Source: Bacillota bacterium (lineage in GTDB: Bacteria > Bacillota > Clostridia > Lachnospirales > Lachnospiraceae). Taken from it: a stretch of 64,000 nucleotides of DNA. The notes under the pieces were generated by a model. It did not search any database and was not told the DNA's origin. It worked only from the letters and a program-made list of their open reading frames with translations. The DNA is taken from positions 1-64,000 of the forward strand of contig JAEZGK010000078.1 of assembly GCA_023437365.1 (NCBI GenBank), in the 5' to 3' direction. This document shows positions 51,969 through 60,816 of this stretch, piece by piece (position 1 is the first letter of the stretch; every line of letters begins with the position of its first letter). Position numbers and translations under genes: made by a program.

Positions 51969-53693
51969 ATGAAATGGTTTAGCAATCTAAAAATTAGAGT
52001 TAAATTAATCAGTTGTTTTATTGTCTTGGCAATTATGGCGAGTTTGGTAGGTTTTATAGGGATTAGTAATATGAGAAATATCAATAATCGTGGAGATGAT
52101 ATGTATGGGAACTTGATACAAGCAAAGAAGCTTGCAGACATCGAAAAGAATCTTCTGAATGTCAGATCGGATTATTTATTAATGCTGTATCAAAGAGATG
52201 CTTCACAATATCAAACGTTAGCTGATGATATAGAAACGTATTCTGAAGATACAAGCAAATTACTGACCGAATTGGAAGCCTTAGAGCACACGGAACAAGA
52301 GAATGAGCTTTATGATACTCTCAATAGCGGTCTTGCTACCTATAGAGAGATACGCAACAATAATCTGGAATTGATTAAAAACCAACAATATGATGAAGCC
52401 ATCAAGAATACTGCAGACCTAACAAAAGCGCGGGAAGCGGTTGAGAGTACGATAGCTGAGCTTATAGAGTGTAACGCAACTCTTTCACAACATGAAGCCG
52501 AGTTAAATAACAAGGATTTTAGTTCGCAATCTATCATCATGATTGCGATTGTTATCATAGTATTTGTAGCATCAATTACACTGGGGATTATTATAGCTAA
52601 TATCATTAGTAGACCATTGAATAAGCTTTTATCTGCTGCCAATAAGATTGCGGACGGAGATTTGGATGTCATGATTACTGCGGAGACAAAGGATGAAGTC
52701 GGTAACCTTTCCTTAGCCTTCAAAAAGATGACTGATAATCTGAATGAGGTCATGCTGAATATCAATACAGCTGCAGAGCAGGTTGCCGCAGGTTCAAGAC
52801 AAGTCTCAGAATCAAGTATGGCCCTGTCTTCGGGTGCAACAGAGCAGGCCAGCACAGTGGAGGAGCTCACTGCAGCGCTGGAAGAGATATCGTCCCAGAC
52901 TAAGATGAACGCTGAAGGTGCGAACAAAGCCAGTATGCTGGCTGAGTCAGCGAAGGATAATGCACTACAGGGTAATAACCAAATGGGAGATATGCTGAAA
53001 GCGATGGATGAAATCAATGATTCCTCCAATAATATATCAAAAATAATCAAGGTAATTGATGAAATTGCTTTCCAGACGAATATTCTTGCGTTAAATGCAG
53101 CCGTAGAGGCAGCCAGAGCCGGACAACACGGTAAGGGCTTTGCTGTTGTAGCAGAAGAGGTGAGAAATCTTGCTGCAAGAAGTGCCAATGCGGCGAAGGA
53201 GACGACCGAAATGATAGAAAGCTCCATAAAGAAGGTGGATGGCGGTACTAAGATTGCCGGTCGTACGGCAGAAGCTTTAAACAAGATAGTGGAGGACATC
53301 ACCAAGGTAGCAGATCTTGCAGCAGATATCGCAACAGCCTCCAATGAACAGGCTCAGGGAATTGCGCAGGTAAATCAGGGAGTAATGCAGGTATCGGATG
53401 TCATACAGGCGAATTCGGCAACCTCTGAGGAAAGTGCGGCAGCCAGTGAAGAGCTTTCCAGTCAGGCGGAAATGTTGAAGGAACAGGTAATCAAGTTTAA
53501 ATTAAGAAAGGCACAGCATAATTTCTCAGACTATAACAATATGCAGGACATAAATCCGGATATTCTGAAGATGTTGGAGAATATGACTGGAAAGGGAAAA
53601 GGAAGCACTCGTGCAGAGTCAAAGCATACGGAGAAGTCAGCAGAAAGAGCCAACAGAATTATTCTAAATGATACTGAGTTCGGCAAGTACTAG
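51969..53693 (+). CDS. Methyl-accepting chemotaxis protein
   Basis: The 574-residue receptor has an N-terminal membrane helix (about 11-31), a four-helix-bundle sensor domain (about 35-185), a second membrane helix (about 190-212), a HAMP domain (about 213-265) and a long cytoplasmic coiled coil with the signalling tip IAFQTNILALNAAVEAARAG and GFAVVAEEVRNLAARS. The extracytoplasmic domain is of the 4HB type with no clear ligand. A charged tail of about 60 residues follows the signalling domain. ATG follows TTAGGAGGA. Confidence 0.95.
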   Translation: MKWFSNLKIRVKLISCFIVLAIMASLVGFIGISNMRNINNRGDDMYGNLIQAKKLADIEKNLLNVRSDYLLMLYQRDASQYQTLADDIETYSEDTSKLLTELEALEHTEQENELYDTLNSGLATYREIRNNNLELIKNQQYDEAIKNTADLTKAREAVESTIAELIECNATLSQHEAELNNKDFSSQSIIMIAIVIIVFVASITLGIIIANIISRPLNKLLSAANKIADGDLDVMITAETKDEVGNLSLAFKKMTDNLNEVMLNINTAAEQVAAGSRQVSESSMALSSGATEQASTVEELTAALEEISSQTKMNAEGANKASMLAESAKDNALQGNNQMGDMLKAMDEINDSSNNISKIIKVIDEIAFQTNILALNAAVEAARAGQHGKGFAVVAEEVRNLAARSANAAKETTEMIESSIKKVDGGTKIAGRTAEALNKIVEDITKVADLAADIATASNEQAQGIAQVNQGVMQVSDVIQANSATSEESAAASEELSSQAEMLKEQVIKFKLRKAQHNFSDYNNMQDINPDILKMLENMTGKGKGSTRAESKHTEKSAERANRIILNDTEFGKY

Positions 53694-53753
53694 AGGTTAC
53701 GGGCAGAAGAAAGAGAAACATATTATAATACAGACAAGGGCTTGAGGTATATT

Positions 53754-56700
53754 ATGAATGAGAAGAATGCCTGGATGGAATTATATGGTAGAGAAAAGGA
53801 AGACCAGCTTCTCACCGTACTATCCTGTATCGGTGATGGATTGCTTACTACGGATCTGCAGGGTAAGATTACTTTTATGAACCCGACTGCTGAAGAAATC
53901 AGCGGATGGGCCAGTGAAGCTGCCTGTGGGAAGCAATTTGAAGAAGTTCTTCAGCTTGTCGATGCAGATACTTTGAATAATATTAACTGTCCGCTAAAGC
54001 ATGCGATAGAAGCGGAGAAAGCGGTTGGACTTCCGAAGAACACCGTTATATTACTAGGGAATAGAATGAAGTATATTTCTGCCAGCTTTGCACCGATAGT
54101 ACGTGAGTCCAAAACCTTTGGTGTTGTAGTGGTGTTTCGTGAAATTACGAGAATTAAGAAGGAAGAAAAGGAATTACTGATTGAACGAGATAACCTGAAG
54201 GTGGTTTTTGAAGCCTCACCCAGAGGTAAAGCTATTGTTGATAAAAACCTTATCATTAGAAAAACCAACGAAACACTTTTGAAGGAGTTGAATAAGGAAT
54301 GCGGTGAGGTGTTAGGGAAACGCTTTGGAGATGGAACGAGCTGCCCCTATTGTACGAACTGTGGTTGCGGGAAGACACCCAATTGCAATGAATGTCTGGT
54401 TTCCTCTTATGTAGAAAAGGTGTTTAAAACAGGAGAATCCTTCATCGGAGTCAACAGCAGCTATTGCATTGGTGAAAACTGTAACGAAAGTAATATGTGG
54501 AGGAAATACGATTTCGTCCCAATCGAAATTGATCAAGAACCCTGTGTCATGGTAGATGTGGAAAACATTACAGAGCAAAAAAGAAACGAAGAGACACTGA
54601 TTCGAGTCAATGATTTTTATATGAGGATGTTTGAGAATTTTCCTGCCTATATCATTCGGACGGACATGGAAGGCAATGTAGTCTGCATGAGTAATAATTG
54701 GGTTGAGCTGTTCGGGGTATTTATGGAAGGAAATATGGAAAAGTATTGGCTGGAGTATCTTCACCCAGACGATAAGAAAGAATTTTTCCGCCTCAGAACG
54801 GCTGCATATACGGATTTCAAACCTTATGAGATTGTTGCAAGAATCATGAGCTGTGCAGGACATTACCGTTGGATCAAACTGCTTCTTCGTCCGGTTTATA
54901 ATATGGAGAATCGGATTGACGGATTAATTGGTATGGCGTTGGACATTCATGACAAGAAGGAAATGGAGGATGAATTAGCCAATAGTGAAAGCAGATATCG
55001 GTCGTTGTTCATGAATATGCATGCTGGTTTTGCTTACCATAAAGCCTTATATGACGAAGACGGAGGACTTTGCGATCTGCAGTATTTTCTGGTCAATGAT
55101 GCCTACAGAGATATGCTTCTGGGTGGTAAAGAGAACATAGAGGGAATGCTGTATTCAGAGATATTTCCGGAAGGGGTCGGCAGTCTGATAAGAAACAGAG
55201 AGGTGTTTGAGGAGGTGCTTAGAGAAGGAAAAAGTGTTCATTTTGATGAAATATATCTTGATAATTTCCAAAAATGGTATTCCTGTTCCTTGTTCAGCCC
55301 GGAAAAAGGTTATTTAGCGTTTGTCATCAATGACATTGATGAAAAGAAAAAAGCCGATATCTTACTGAAGCAGGCGAAGGAGCAGGCCGAGAAGGCAAAC
55401 CAGGCAAAGAGTGAATTTCTTGCCAATATGAGCCATGAGATCCGTACTCCGGCCAATGGTATCGTAGGTATGATTGATCTTACTCTGCTAACTGACCTTA
55501 CTTACGAGCAGAAGGTGAATCTGCTGACAGCGAAAAATTGTGTGGATTCCCTATTAAATATCATTAACGATATCTTGGATTTTTCCAAGATGGAAGCAGG
55601 AAAGATGGCAATTAAGAAGGAGACCTTTCATATTAAAAAGCTCCTAGATGAGATCACGAAGGCACATTATTTCCGTGCCAATGAGAAGGAATTGGACTTG
55701 TTCTATGCCTTCTCCTCCAATATCAACCCGTATCTCATTGGAGATTCCTTCCGTTTGCAGCAGATACTGAATAATCTCATCAATAATGCAATCAAATTTA
55801 CCGAGCAGGGTTCCATTACAATAGAGATAAAAAAGCTGTCTTCGACCGATACCACCATAGAGCTGCAATTTGCTGTGAAGGATACGGGAATTGGAATTGC
55901 CCCGGAGGATATGGACCTGCTTTTCAAGAGCTTTAGCCAGGTTGATGGATCAAATACTCGAAAATACGGTGGGACCGGCCTGGGTCTTGTAATTTCAAAG
56001 CAACTTGTGGAAATCATGGGTGGCCGGATATGGTTCGAAAGTAAAAAAGGGGTTGGTAGTGTATTTACCTTTACCATACCCTTTGAGCTTGGTGAGCAGA
56101 CGGCGGACAAAATTATAACTGATACGATCCAACAGGACACAGCAATGAAGGATAAAAGTATTCTCATAGTGGAGGATGACAGCGTAAATCAGCAGGTGAT
56201 TTCCCGTATGCTGAAGGAAAGAGGCTGTCAGACGGATTTTGCATGCAACGGATTGGAGGCCTTGGAAGCGTATGATAAAAAGGAGTACGACATCATCTTA
56301 ATGGATATTTTGATGCCAATCATGGATGGTGTCGAGGCAGTAAGGCTGATACGCGAGAAAGAGGAGGGTGGAAGACATACACCGATTATCGCGATCACTG
56401 CTCACGTTTTGCTGGGAGACAGGGAAAGATTTCTAAAACTCGGTATGGATGAATATATAGCTAAGCCAATCAAGATGGAAGAACTATTCTTTACTCTTGA
56501 CAAAGTTCTACTCAGGACTCATAATCAGGAGGATAATAAAGTAGAGGTAAAAATAACCGATCAAGGAATACTTATGACAAAGACCGGTAATAGTCCCGAG
56601 CTTATGAATGTTCCTGTTGCTATGAGAAAACTGATGACTGAGATAGAGAAAATGGATGCGGTGATTCTGGATAGGAACTTTGAACGAATCGAGAGATATG

Positions 56701-56864
56701 CGAATACAATGAAGAACCTGTTTGATGGAATCGAAGCAACAGAGCTGAAAAGTACGGCTTTTAGGATGGAGCTATCTGCAAGACGTGGTGATTACGAGGC
56801 GGTTGTAAAGTTTTCAGAACAGTTGAGAAGAGAATGCGAGATATACAAAAAGACATTTGGTTAA
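53754..56864 (+). CDS. Four-PAS hybrid sensor histidine kinase
   Basis: The 1036-residue protein appears soluble. In order: PAS1 (about 15-130); PAS2 (about 150-275) with a cysteine cluster (Cys197, 200, 203, 205, 211, 214, plus 238 and 243); PAS3 (about 285-400); PAS4 (about 410-530); a kinase core with His561 in NMSHEIRTP and ATPase motifs NNLINNAIKF, DTGIGIAPEDM and GGTGLGLVIS; a receiver with Asp851 in ILMDILMPIMDG; and a C-terminal helical segment resembling an Hpt domain in which the histidine position reads Asn (YANTMKNLFDG). ATG 53754 follows GAGGT. It follows the receptor gene by 60 bp. Confidence 0.93.
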   Translation: MNEKNAWMELYGREKEDQLLTVLSCIGDGLLTTDLQGKITFMNPTAEEISGWASEAACGKQFEEVLQLVDADTLNNINCPLKHAIEAEKAVGLPKNTVILLGNRMKYISASFAPIVRESKTFGVVVVFREITRIKKEEKELLIERDNLKVVFEASPRGKAIVDKNLIIRKTNETLLKELNKECGEVLGKRFGDGTSCPYCTNCGCGKTPNCNECLVSSYVEKVFKTGESFIGVNSSYCIGENCNESNMWRKYDFVPIEIDQEPCVMVDVENITEQKRNEETLIRVNDFYMRMFENFPAYIIRTDMEGNVVCMSNNWVELFGVFMEGNMEKYWLEYLHPDDKKEFFRLRTAAYTDFKPYEIVARIMSCAGHYRWIKLLLRPVYNMENRIDGLIGMALDIHDKKEMEDELANSESRYRSLFMNMHAGFAYHKALYDEDGGLCDLQYFLVNDAYRDMLLGGKENIEGMLYSEIFPEGVGSLIRNREVFEEVLREGKSVHFDEIYLDNFQKWYSCSLFSPEKGYLAFVINDIDEKKKADILLKQAKEQAEKANQAKSEFLANMSHEIRTPANGIVGMIDLTLLTDLTYEQKVNLLTAKNCVDSLLNIINDILDFSKMEAGKMAIKKETFHIKKLLDEITKAHYFRANEKELDLFYAFSSNINPYLIGDSFRLQQILNNLINNAIKFTEQGSITIEIKKLSSTDTTIELQFAVKDTGIGIAPEDMDLLFKSFSQVDGSNTRKYGGTGLGLVISKQLVEIMGGRIWFESKKGVGSVFTFTIPFELGEQTADKIITDTIQQDTAMKDKSILIVEDDSVNQQVISRMLKERGCQTDFACNGLEALEAYDKKEYDIILMDILMPIMDGVEAVRLIREKEEGGRHTPIIAITAHVLLGDRERFLKLGMDEYIAKPIKMEELFFTLDKVLLRTHNQEDNKVEVKITDQGILMTKTGNSPELMNVPVAMRKLMTEIEKMDAVILDRNFERIERYANTMKNLFDGIEATELKSTAFRMELSARRGDYEAVVKFSEQLRRECEIYKKTFG

Positions 56865-56904
56865 GCAAATAGCTTAACAACACATGAATACATGAGGAAG
56901 AAGG

Positions 56905-57309
56905 GTGACCTGGACTGTGAAAGTATTAATTGTAGAAGACGACTATGCCAGCAGAAGATTTATGAGTAAGCTTCTTGAGGATTATGGGACGGTTGATATT
57001 GTGGTAGACGGATTGGAGGCATTGGATGCTTATCTGCTGGCGATGAAGGATAATCAGCCTTATGATTTGATTTGTTTGGACATTATGATGCCGAAGGTGG
57101 ATGGTGTGAAGGTATTAAAAGCCATCAGGGATTATGAAACCTCGAAGGGCATGCTCCCTGAGAAAAGAGTCAAGGTAATTATGACTACTGCCCTTCAGGA
57201 TTCCCAGATGGTAAAGCAGTCCTTTGATATTGGCTGTGAAGCCTTTGCTTCGAAACCGATCAATGTCAATCAGTTTATTGAGGTATTAAAGAATTTAAAA
57301 TTGATATAA
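56905..57309 (+). CDS. Single-domain response regulator (CheY-like)
   Basis: The 134-residue product is a receiver domain alone: VLIVEDDYASRRFMSKLL, the phosphorylated aspartate in LICLDIMMPKVDG, a Thr in IMTTALQDS and the lysine in FASKPINV. It begins at GTG 56905 after GAGGAAG; a second GTG at 56917 is possible. Having no output domain, it may act like CheY on a partner protein or as a phosphate sink. It sits 40 bp behind the hybrid kinase and is followed by a terminator, ending the signalling transcript. Confidence 0.92.
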   Translation: MTWTVKVLIVEDDYASRRFMSKLLEDYGTVDIVVDGLEALDAYLLAMKDNQPYDLICLDIMMPKVDGVKVLKAIRDYETSKGMLPEKRVKVIMTTALQDSQMVKQSFDIGCEAFASKPINVNQFIEVLKNLKLI

Positions 57310-57379
57310 ATTAAATAAGCATTTGCTATTTGTAACCGGTACATTATAATGAATATAGAAGAAACAGCAGGAACAAAGG

Positions 57380-57426
57380 CGTTCCTATTAAATCTGAAAG
57401 TGGATGGATTTAATAGGAACGTTTTT
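57380..57426 (+). terminator. Intrinsic terminator of the signalling cluster
   Basis: A perfect 15-bp stem, 57380-57394 with 57407-57421 (CGTTCCTATTAAATC), is followed by TTTTTC. It lies inside the longest open frame of the next gene, so that frame must really begin after it. Confidence 0.92.
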
Positions 57427-57450
57427 CTTATAATTCAGGAGGGAGAAGTT

Positions 57451-60030
57451 ATGGCAGCATTTGAGAAAATAAAATCCGGAATTACCAGCATGGATCTTGT
57501 ATTGGATCATATCCGGCTGGGTGATAATGTGGTTTTTCAGGTTTCTTGTCTGGCGGATTTCGGGAGGGTAGTAGGGCCCTTTGTGAATCAAGCGATACAA
57601 GATGGCAGAAATATGATTTATATCCGATTCTCAAATCATGAGCCTCTACTCACTCCGAGGAACGGGTTAAAGATCTATGAACTGGATGCAAGTGAAGGCT
57701 TTGAGATCTTTACAGTGGCTTTGCATGAGATAATTACGAAAGAGGGTATGGAGGCTTTTTATGTTTTTGACAGTCTGTCAGAGCTGCAGGTAAGATGGTC
57801 CACAGATCTCATGATGGGAAATTTCTTTTGTGTCACCTGTCCCTATCTCTTTGAACTGGATACTGTGGCATTTTTTCCTGTAATGAGAGGATATCATGAT
57901 TTTACGGCGATTGCACGTATACAGGAGACCACCCAGCTATTGTTGGATATTTATTCGGATTATGAGAATGCATATCTGCATCCGATTAAGGTGTGGAACC
58001 GCTATCTCCCTGATATGTTCCTCCCCTACAGATTCAATGGGAAGAATGAGCTGGAGCCTTTGGAGAACAGTGTTGATCTCGCACAATATTACAGGCTAAG
58101 ACATAAAGAGCAGCAGGAGCATGCCGAACAGAACATGGACAGCTATGAGAGGTTTATCCGAGGGGTAAAGGAGGCATATAACCGTGATGAGCTGGGTGAT
58201 AAAACTTTACAAAAGCTTATCAGAAGTATGATGACCCATGACCATAAGATGTCTGCTATGCTTCAGAAAGAATTTTCACCGGAGGATCTCTTTTTTATCA
58301 AGGATCGGATGATCGGTACTGGAACGATCGGAGGAAAAGCCTGCGGTATGCTGCTGGCCAGAAAGATGGTGGAAAATCATCTGCCCCAATATGCCGGATA
58401 TATCGAACCTCAGGACTCCTTTTATATCGCCACGGACGTCTTCTATTCCTATATAGTGGAAAATAAGCTGTGGAAGCTGCGAATCCTGCAGCGAAGCGAG
58501 GAGCATTATTTTGATAGAGCAGAAGAGCTGGCTAACGCAATTAGAGCCGGACATTTTTCTGAAAACATCCGTGCACAATTTCGAAGGATGCTTGATTATT
58601 TTGGGCAATTTCCAATTATTGTACGTTCCAGCAGTTTTTTAGAGGACGGATATGGGAATGCTTTTGCTGGGAAGTATGAATCTATCTTTTGTGTCAATGC
58701 CTGCAGCCCCGAGGAACGATTACTCCAATTCGAGAATGCGGTGCGTCGGGTATATGCAAGTACGATGGATAAATCTGCTTTGGAATACAGAAAGCAGAGG
58801 GGGCTGGCAAGCTCTGACGAACAGATGGCAATTCTCGTGCAACGGGTCAGCGGTACCAAGTTCGGAAGCTACTATATGCCCTGCGCTGCAGGTGTGGGAT
58901 TTTCCTACAGTGTTTACCGCTGGAGCAATGATCTGAGCGAGGAAGCCGGTCTGCTGCGCCTTGTGGCAGGTCTTGGTACGAAATCAGTGGACCGAACCGG
59001 AGCTGATTATCCCAGACTGGTTAATCTGGATAAAGCTGAGGTTACGACCTTAGGCAGTACAGAGGAGAAGCATCGTTATTCCCAACGTAATATGGACGTG
59101 ATCAATCTAAATAGGAATGAGTTGATGGAACTACCTGCAATAAAGCTTTTAGCTGAATTGCCTGAATGGTATATTAATCTGATTTGCGAACATGATTATG
59201 ATATGGAAAGGATTTTTGAGGAAAGAGGGCAGCATCGAAAGATAAGATTTATATCGTGTCAGGGAATTGTGAAGAAGAATTACCTGATGAGAATGATGAA
59301 AGATATTCTGGCGATGCTTCAGGAACATTACGGTAATCCGGTGGATATCGAGTATACTATGAATTTCAGGCAGGACGGAGAATTTACGGTAAATATTCTC
59401 CAATGCAGACCGTTATATGTATGGCAGAAGGCAGTTGGCACAAAGCTTCCTCAGATATCTCGGGAGCAGACATTATTTCGGGTGAACCGCACCTTTATGG
59501 GGAATAGTGCTATGCTGCCCATCGATATTCTGGTAATGGTTGATGCCAAGCAATATCATGATTACCCATATCATAAAAAAAGCGCTTTATGCAGGGTAAT
59601 TGCCGACATCAATCAATATTTTAAGGAAAGTGATAAGACCTTGATGTTACTGAGCCCCGGTAGAATCGGAACCTCCTCACCGGAGCTGGGACTTCCGGTG
59701 ACCTTCTCGGATATCTCGGGTTTCAAGCTGATATGCGAATATGCGGATAAAAAGATTGGTTTCGTCCCGGAATTATCCTACGGCAGCCATATGTTTCAGG
59801 ACATCGTTGAAACTGAGATGTTCTATGTGGCAATTATGGATTCGCTGCAGGGCGATGCAGAGATATTCCAGAAGCACCTGTTGGAAGGCGAACTCTCGAT
59901 ACTAAACCAGATTCTTCGGGATTCAGAGGCAGGTGAGATTGTAAAGGTATATCAGACAAGAGAGAAAGGCTTAAAACTTTATGCGGATTTTGAGGAAAAA
60001 GTGGTTGTATGCGGGTATGATTTAGGGTAA
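57451..60030 (+). CDS. PEP/pyruvate-binding domain protein with degenerate RecA-like N-terminus
   Basis: The 859-residue protein begins at ATG 57451 after AGGAGGG. Residues about 1-240 resemble a KaiC/RecA-like fold, but where a P-loop is expected it reads GDNVVFQVSCLADFGR, so ATP binding there is doubtful. Residues about 290-650 match the ATP-grasp-type N-terminal domain of pyruvate phosphate dikinase and PEP synthase: GTIGGKACGMLLARKM, PIIVRSSSFLEDGYGNAFAGKYES. The swivelling phosphohistidine domain and the PEP-forming barrel of those enzymes are not seen, so it is not a complete PEP synthase. Substrate and role are unknown. It follows the receiver gene but has a terminator before it. Confidence 0.8.
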   Translation: MAAFEKIKSGITSMDLVLDHIRLGDNVVFQVSCLADFGRVVGPFVNQAIQDGRNMIYIRFSNHEPLLTPRNGLKIYELDASEGFEIFTVALHEIITKEGMEAFYVFDSLSELQVRWSTDLMMGNFFCVTCPYLFELDTVAFFPVMRGYHDFTAIARIQETTQLLLDIYSDYENAYLHPIKVWNRYLPDMFLPYRFNGKNELEPLENSVDLAQYYRLRHKEQQEHAEQNMDSYERFIRGVKEAYNRDELGDKTLQKLIRSMMTHDHKMSAMLQKEFSPEDLFFIKDRMIGTGTIGGKACGMLLARKMVENHLPQYAGYIEPQDSFYIATDVFYSYIVENKLWKLRILQRSEEHYFDRAEELANAIRAGHFSENIRAQFRRMLDYFGQFPIIVRSSSFLEDGYGNAFAGKYESIFCVNACSPEERLLQFENAVRRVYASTMDKSALEYRKQRGLASSDEQMAILVQRVSGTKFGSYYMPCAAGVGFSYSVYRWSNDLSEEAGLLRLVAGLGTKSVDRTGADYPRLVNLDKAEVTTLGSTEEKHRYSQRNMDVINLNRNELMELPAIKLLAELPEWYINLICEHDYDMERIFEERGQHRKIRFISCQGIVKKNYLMRMMKDILAMLQEHYGNPVDIEYTMNFRQDGEFTVNILQCRPLYVWQKAVGTKLPQISREQTLFRVNRTFMGNSAMLPIDILVMVDAKQYHDYPYHKKSALCRVIADINQYFKESDKTLMLLSPGRIGTSSPELGLPVTFSDISGFKLICEYADKKIGFVPELSYGSHMFQDIVETEMFYVAIMDSLQGDAEIFQKHLLEGELSILNQILRDSEAGEIVKVYQTREKGLKLYADFEEKVVVCGYDLG

Positions 60031-60077
60031 AATGCTTCTTGAGAGAAATCTCAAGATAATAAATAAGAGGTGGTTAC

Positions 60078-60794
60078 ATGAAAAACAAGAAATTATTAAT
60101 GGCTGTTTTATTGATTATTGCAGCAGTACTCATTGTGTATGTAGTCTATAGTAATTCAAACAAGGCTAATCAATCAGACACTGAGAACTTGGGCAATAAC
60201 AATCCGGTAGTTACTGAGGCACCTGCTTCGGACAATACAGGAGTGACCAATAATAATGCTCCTTATATAACAGATGTGCCAGTAGATACCGAAATAACAT
60301 TTTTTGCCTCTGAGACAGACATGGATCCCGAGTTGGAAAAGGCAATCAAAAAGGAGATTGATTTTCCCGGCAAAGAGGATGTAGAGGCCACAAGATATTA
60401 TTATAATTATATTAACCTGAATGAGGATGAAACCATGGAGGTCTTTGTACAGTTGGTCGGTCCTTATACGAGTATGAGCGATGGAGATATCGGCTTACTA
60501 TTTTCTGCAAAGGCTGACGGGTATCAATTACTGCAAAAGTTTACTATGATTACGAATCCTATTCTGATTAGCAATCAGGTAACCAACGGTTGGCATGATA
60601 TCATTTTAAATTTCACAGGAAGCGGAGCAAAGCCAGGTCGTATTTTAATGCAATATGACGGTAACTCATACCCTGACCCTGGTGAGGCTCCCACAATAGC
60701 AGATGATGTACAGGTCGGCGGAACCGCAATTCTTTCCGATGATTATGCATCGGATTTGCAGAGTGGAAGAGGGCTGTATTTGTCGTATGAATAG
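60078..60794 (+). CDS. Hypothetical membrane-anchored extracytoplasmic protein
   Basis: The 238-residue product has one N-terminal hydrophobic segment (residues 5-25, KLLMAVLLIIAAVLIVYVVYS) without a lipobox cysteine, so it is probably anchored facing outward. A low-complexity Asn/Thr/Ala/Pro linker (about 27-75) leads to a C-terminal domain (about 80-238) with alternating strands (ETMEVFVQLVGPYTSM, WHDIILNFTGSG). The family is not recognised. ATG follows AGAGGTGG. It lies 47 bp after the PEP-binding protein. Confidence 0.7.
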   Translation: MKNKKLLMAVLLIIAAVLIVYVVYSNSNKANQSDTENLGNNNPVVTEAPASDNTGVTNNNAPYITDVPVDTEITFFASETDMDPELEKAIKKEIDFPGKEDVEATRYYYNYINLNEDETMEVFVQLVGPYTSMSDGDIGLLFSAKADGYQLLQKFTMITNPILISNQVTNGWHDIILNFTGSGAKPGRILMQYDGNSYPDPGEAPTIADDVQVGGTAILSDDYASDLQSGRGLYLSYE

Positions 60795-60816
60795 ATTGTT
60801 CAAGATTGGAGATTGA

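Noticed and set aside
52340..53344. A 334-codon minus-strand frame opposite the chemoreceptor gene
   Set aside because: It is the shadow of a strongly biased coiled-coil coding sequence; the receptor frame has clear family motifs and a ribosome-binding site.
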